Part shown: piece by piece, positions 60,055 through 64,000 of the stretch | How the letters are laid out: each line of letters starts with the position of its first letter | How positions within the stretch are numbered: the stretch's first letter is position 1 | DNA from: Numida meleagris | Taxonomy: Eukaryota > Chordata > Aves > Galliformes > Numididae | NCBI RefSeq assembly: GCF_002078875.1 | Contig: NC_034410.1 | Span: forward strand, 82,837,258-82,901,257 | DNA length: 64,000 nt | Direction of reading: 5' to 3' | Program-made: the position numbers and the translations under genes | The notes under the pieces: generated by a model | What the model was told of the DNA's origin: nothing | The model's input: the letters and a program-made list of their open reading frames with translations, nothing else | Database searches by the model: none

Positions 60055-63000
60055 ATGAAGTACCACTGTTTTGAAAAACTGCTGAAGACATATGCAACAT
60101 TTTACTGGGGCCTACCCAACCTAGCACTGAGAATGGCTTCTTGAACTGTCGGAAAGCAGGAAGGAGAGTGAGCCCTGCTGAGGGTAGTAAAACCACCAGC
60201 GGCACGATCTAGCAATTGGTTCTTGCTGCTGCTGAATACTAAAGAGTCCTCGGCAGTCCTGCATGCAGTTGTGCTAGCAAGCATCAAAGTGGCCTCAAGA
60301 AGAATGTATGTATCTTTCTATTTATTCCTTCTTGTTCACCAGGTTTCTCCTCTGCTCCCACCCCCAAGGGACATGTACTAAGGAGGAAGAAACTTGCTCT
60401 GGTATTTTGGGCATTTCAGCAGAGGCTGACGCTGCCTACCTGACCAGCTTACCAAAAAGCAGCACACAGAGCATGATTTCAGTGCTGCCGGTGACAGGAG
60501 CACAGGCAGAAGTGTTTCTGCTGACTGCCTTGCTGGTTTCGAAATGAGCCTGCAAAATTTATTAGATGTAGCCATCTGCTTCTCAGTCATTCTCCTACAC
60601 TACCCCTGACAGTGACTGACAAGAGAGAAACAATGAATTTACAGCAGTGGGTGAGAATCAATTACTTTTCTGTTCCCTGCTCCAGAGCTGCTATAGTTCT
60701 TACGGTAGAAACGGAGTATCTGCTAACAAATTTTGTCCGGACTTTCAAAGGGTGGACTGAGCTCTCATGGTCATTACAAAAATGAATGAAGAAGAATATG
60801 CAAAAAAGTTGCAGTTTGCAATTGTTATATTTTATAGTAAAGAGGAAGATTCCCCAGTAACAGCCCAGTGGTTTTTGTTTGTTTGGTTTGGTTTTAAAAG
60901 CACCCCTTTCAAAGGCTGTTTCAATTCTTGTCAAGATATATCCATTGATTTTAAAAGGTTTTGAATATGGCTGTGAATATATATTCATCAAATAAGGAGT
61001 TTTTGTTAGCCGATTCCAGTCTTCAAAATATATTTTATGGTTGGTGGGTTTTTTTGGTCACAATTACATAATTTTCATGGCAAATTGACTTTTGGTTGTG
61101 AATGCTCCTTTTGAATACTTTTATTCCATTACTAATGAAAACTTAAAGCATCATTCTTTTTCCCCCAATATTATATGACATGAAAGTCAAATCTATGTAA
61201 ATAATTGCATGTTGCCAGAAAGAGAGAACAAATTGCTTTGATTCACCTATATTTCAAAAGTGATGCTTTTTTTTTTTTTGCTTCTTCCATTCCAGATCTA
61301 AAAAAGAAACCATTACGTCCCAAACTTTGGCTACATTTCAAACTACATCAGCTGATCTGACAAAGAATAGGACTTTGACCTGCAAATTTGGTGTGAAAAA
61401 GTGGGAACCTTGCTGAAGGTGATCAGTGATTTGAGGCAGCAGCATAGCTAATTTATTTCAAGTTTAAGAGATGAAAGAAAGAGGGGAAAAAAATTGCTAT
61501 CATTTCTTGCCTGCAACCTGCAGTTTATTCCGTGCATATTCTTGGTAGATATTTGTGGAAGAAGCCATTCACAAGTAAAGAGAAGTGCCAGGGAAAGGAG
61601 CCTTCAGACCGGCTGCTGTGGGAGGTGAGCGCTGAAGAGCACAAGCGCCTACACTTGCACTGCCTGAATGCTTGGTGGCATGCACAAGAATGGCTAAACT
61701 GGATCTGCTTCCCTCTTTAGCTTGCCTTTCTTCTCCAGGGGTTCACCTCCACCCTGAGATGGTTGTGCCATGATGCATGGGGTTCCTCCTCCCCTGACAG
61801 GCAGCACCTGGGTGCCATCTTGGTGGTCCAGTAGCTTGGTGTCCTGGCTGTCCCATGGTGACAAGTCCTGAGGCAGTGAAATCTAACTCTCTCTTGTACA
61901 GTGTACATCCTATTGCTCTGCAGATTGGTAGTATCTGCCTAAAACTTTGCTCATGCTTCTAGCACACCCATGCTCACCACGGGATAGAAAATAGTGTGTG
62001 TGGGTAGTCCAAGATGAGTCCATATGACCAGTGTCAGACTTCTCAGAGGCTTGTTTCGCATACAAGTCTCTGGTCAGCTGCTCTTCTCCATTTTAGGATA
62101 CTCTGTGGCTGGCCACTATGCTCACTCATATTTAAGAAGACCCAAGCCCATAGCAGGGCAGTGCTCACATTCACTGCATGACTTGTGCTGCAGCTGGAGG
62201 GTGCTGGGGAAGTCAGCGTGCCAACAGCGAAGCTTGCAAAGTAGCCAAAAGAAAACATTTATGATGGGAGAAAGCAGTATAGTAGGGCACGCCTTGCCAT
62301 TAAGGCACATTCCTGGTCAGGGGCTGGACATTGCCCTCGAATGGGGCCCTGCTGGTGGAACAGGCAGAGGAGCTCCTGCAGCTCCCTGGGGAAGCTGGTC
62401 ATAAGGGAAGAGAGCAGCCCCTGTGATGCTGAGCATTGTCAAGGAAGGAACATATCAGAGTGTGCTTAGAAGCAGGACATGATGACCATGTAGAGTACAG
62501 ACTTGATAGATACTGGAGTATTCAAAATGAAACTGTTGTGTTAATTTTGGGGAAAGGGAAAGCTACATAAATATAAACAGTTCAGCTATTGTTTGTGAGT
62601 AGCTTTTTGTATCAGGAAGTACAAAGAAGTATTTGCACAGCATTAGGTCACCACAGTGAGAAAGAAACATTTTGTTGTAGTGAGCCATGCAATAGGACAA
62701 TTGTGTCCCTAAGCCTTAAAGACATAAAGATGTGATTTATAAAAGAAAGGGGAGAATATATAATGTTATCTGCTGGAATTGCTACAAGGTCATTAAAGTG
62801 ATTTGCAGAAATACCCACAACTCACCAAGAAATACCATCTGTGTCTCATTTCATCCATAGCAGAAGAAAACTGGCACAGGCAGAGAGTCTTGTTGAAAGC
62901 ACTGAGTGCATTGCATGCCTTCTTCTGTGTAGCCCAGCAGCCTAGCAAAGCACTGAAATCAAGAGCTGGGGTCAGTTAACATCTACCTGAACAGACTGTC

Positions 63001-63713
63001 AACTTACAAAGTTGGCTTCTATAGTCTATTATTTTTTTTTTTTTAACCCATGCTGCACTGGTTACCTGTCACTCTTGCATGAGAGCAAACTGCAGGAAGC
63101 AGAGGCAGAAGCATTTCTGGTACACTCAGGAGCAGTCTCACTGTGACTACAGCCATCTGTATTTTGATTTTAGAACAGCAACTCTCACTGTAGTATCTTT
63201 GCACTCTCCAAGAGGTAATCTCTGAAAGTAAACGCGTCTGCTCCCCTGAGTTGCCTAGATTGGATTCGTCCTTTAATTCCATGTTCTGGTGGAATTGCTT
63301 ATGTAACGGGCTTTTTCACTTCATTATACTAAGGTTATAATTCCAGAGTATGGAGAATTAGGCAAACATTTCTTATCACACAACTGCAGCCCGTGGGTGT
63401 GATGGGCTTAGGGCCAGCATCTCTGAACAGACAAATGTTTTTTGTCATTTTGAAGAGTTAGGAAATCAGACAGATCACACAGAAATGAGGAGTAGTAAAT
63501 GTGTTTCATTAAAAAATGTTTTCTCAAGATGGTTTGAACAAAAATATTGAATATTGGAAATATTGTTATTACACCTTTTTCAGCACTGCAAACATAGGCC
63601 AGCAGGCCCGTTTTATATGGGTAAGTAGTGGGGGATGGAAATGAGTAGATAAAGACAAACAATTTAACATGCATTGATGGAGAGGATGATTGCAAAACAA
63701 AACGATCCCAAAG

Positions 63714-63945
63714 TCTAGAGGGGAAGATGTATGAGGAGTGGCTGAGGTCCCTTGATTTGCTCAACCCAGAGCAGAGGAGCTGAGGGGAGGCCTCATGGCA
63801 GCCTGCAGCTCACAGGGAGTGGAGGGACAGCGCTGAGCTCTGCTCTCTGGTGACAGTAACAGGGCCTGACAGAATGGCTTGGAACGGTGTTTGTTAGGGG
63901 AGGGTCAGGTTGGATATCCCCTTCCAACTGGGGATATTCTGGTAC
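63714..63945 (+). mobile_element. CR1 LINE fragment with internal deletion
   Basis: It opens with 'gtctagaggggaagatgtat', 'gaggagtggctgaggtccct' and 'gaggggaggcctcatggcag', parallel to the copy at 51.6 kb. After 'ggagggtcaggttggatat' it jumps straight to 'ccccttccaactggggatat', skipping roughly 150-200 bases present in the other copy. The terminal repeat is decayed ('tctggtactctatctc'). Confidence 0.88.
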
Positions 63946-64000
63946 TCTATCTCCAGGTAGTGGCTGAGCGTATCCCCAGCAGGGCAATTAGGCCTCTGGA

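Larger units (their letters stand above)
55616..63713. other. Unannotated intergenic sequence
   Basis: About 8 kb with no recognised gene or transposable element. It contains the T-run at 55839-55857, the alternating tract at 60024-60054, and T-runs near 61270 and 63035. Open frames with ATG at 57839-57450 (minus) and 62024-62404 (plus) have unfamiliar translations. The nearest upstream neighbour of EPB41L4B in mammals is PTPN3, from memory; I see no trace of it here. Confidence 0.45.

Noticed and set aside
62024..62404. 126-codon plus-strand ATG frame
   Set aside because: The start context is weak, the translation is nondescript, and there is no splice or conservation evidence.

Overview
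This window looks like bird nuclear DNA, probably from a galliform. The background is AT-rich and nearly gene-free. It carries many fragments of CR1 (chicken repeat 1) LINEs, several ending in the diagnostic ATTCTATG-type tail, plus one fragment resembling an avian endogenous-retrovirus LTR. I see no bacterial operons, ribosome-binding sites, tRNA or rRNA genes, or CRISPR arrays. Nearly all long reading frames are chance frames, GC-rich frames in the CpG island, or CR1 remnants.

The one protein-coding feature I can support is a first coding exon on the minus strand (41405 down to 41103). It sits in a CpG island of about 1.7 kb (about 40.5-42.2 kb) that contains a 190-base assembly gap (41460-41649). 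The exon encodes 101 residues: a basic MLRFLRRTFGRRSMQRY start, a low-complexity Gly/Arg/Ala stretch, and then LDGTEVSVELP, the first strands of a FERM domain. It matches the start of EPB41L4B (EHM2, a band 4.1-like protein). It ends in a textbook GTGAGT donor in phase 0. An in-frame stop lies nine codons upstream, so the start is well fixed. The promoter is TATA-less and rich in GC boxes, with an NRF1-like motif; the transcription start is probably in or beside the gap.

Left of the exon (1-41102) is inferred to be the beginning of a long intron 1. I found no exon 2 by hand. This stretch holds the LTR fragment (1-515), CR1 copies at about 2.0, 7.3-8.5, 11.9-12.5, 15.0-15.8, 28.8 and 40.3 kb, simple repeats, and one unexplained exon-like segment on the gene's own strand (28128-28276).

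Right of the island (42.2-64 kb) is inferred to be upstream intergenic DNA. It holds CR1 copies at about 42.5, 43.5, 46.7, 51.6-52.2, 55.4 and 63.7 kb, several homopolymer runs and a 31-base alternating purine-pyrimidine tract with an inverted repeat. I recognise no gene there. I see no convincing new biological system; the most useful leads are the exon-like segment, the gapped promoter, and the nested CR1 history.
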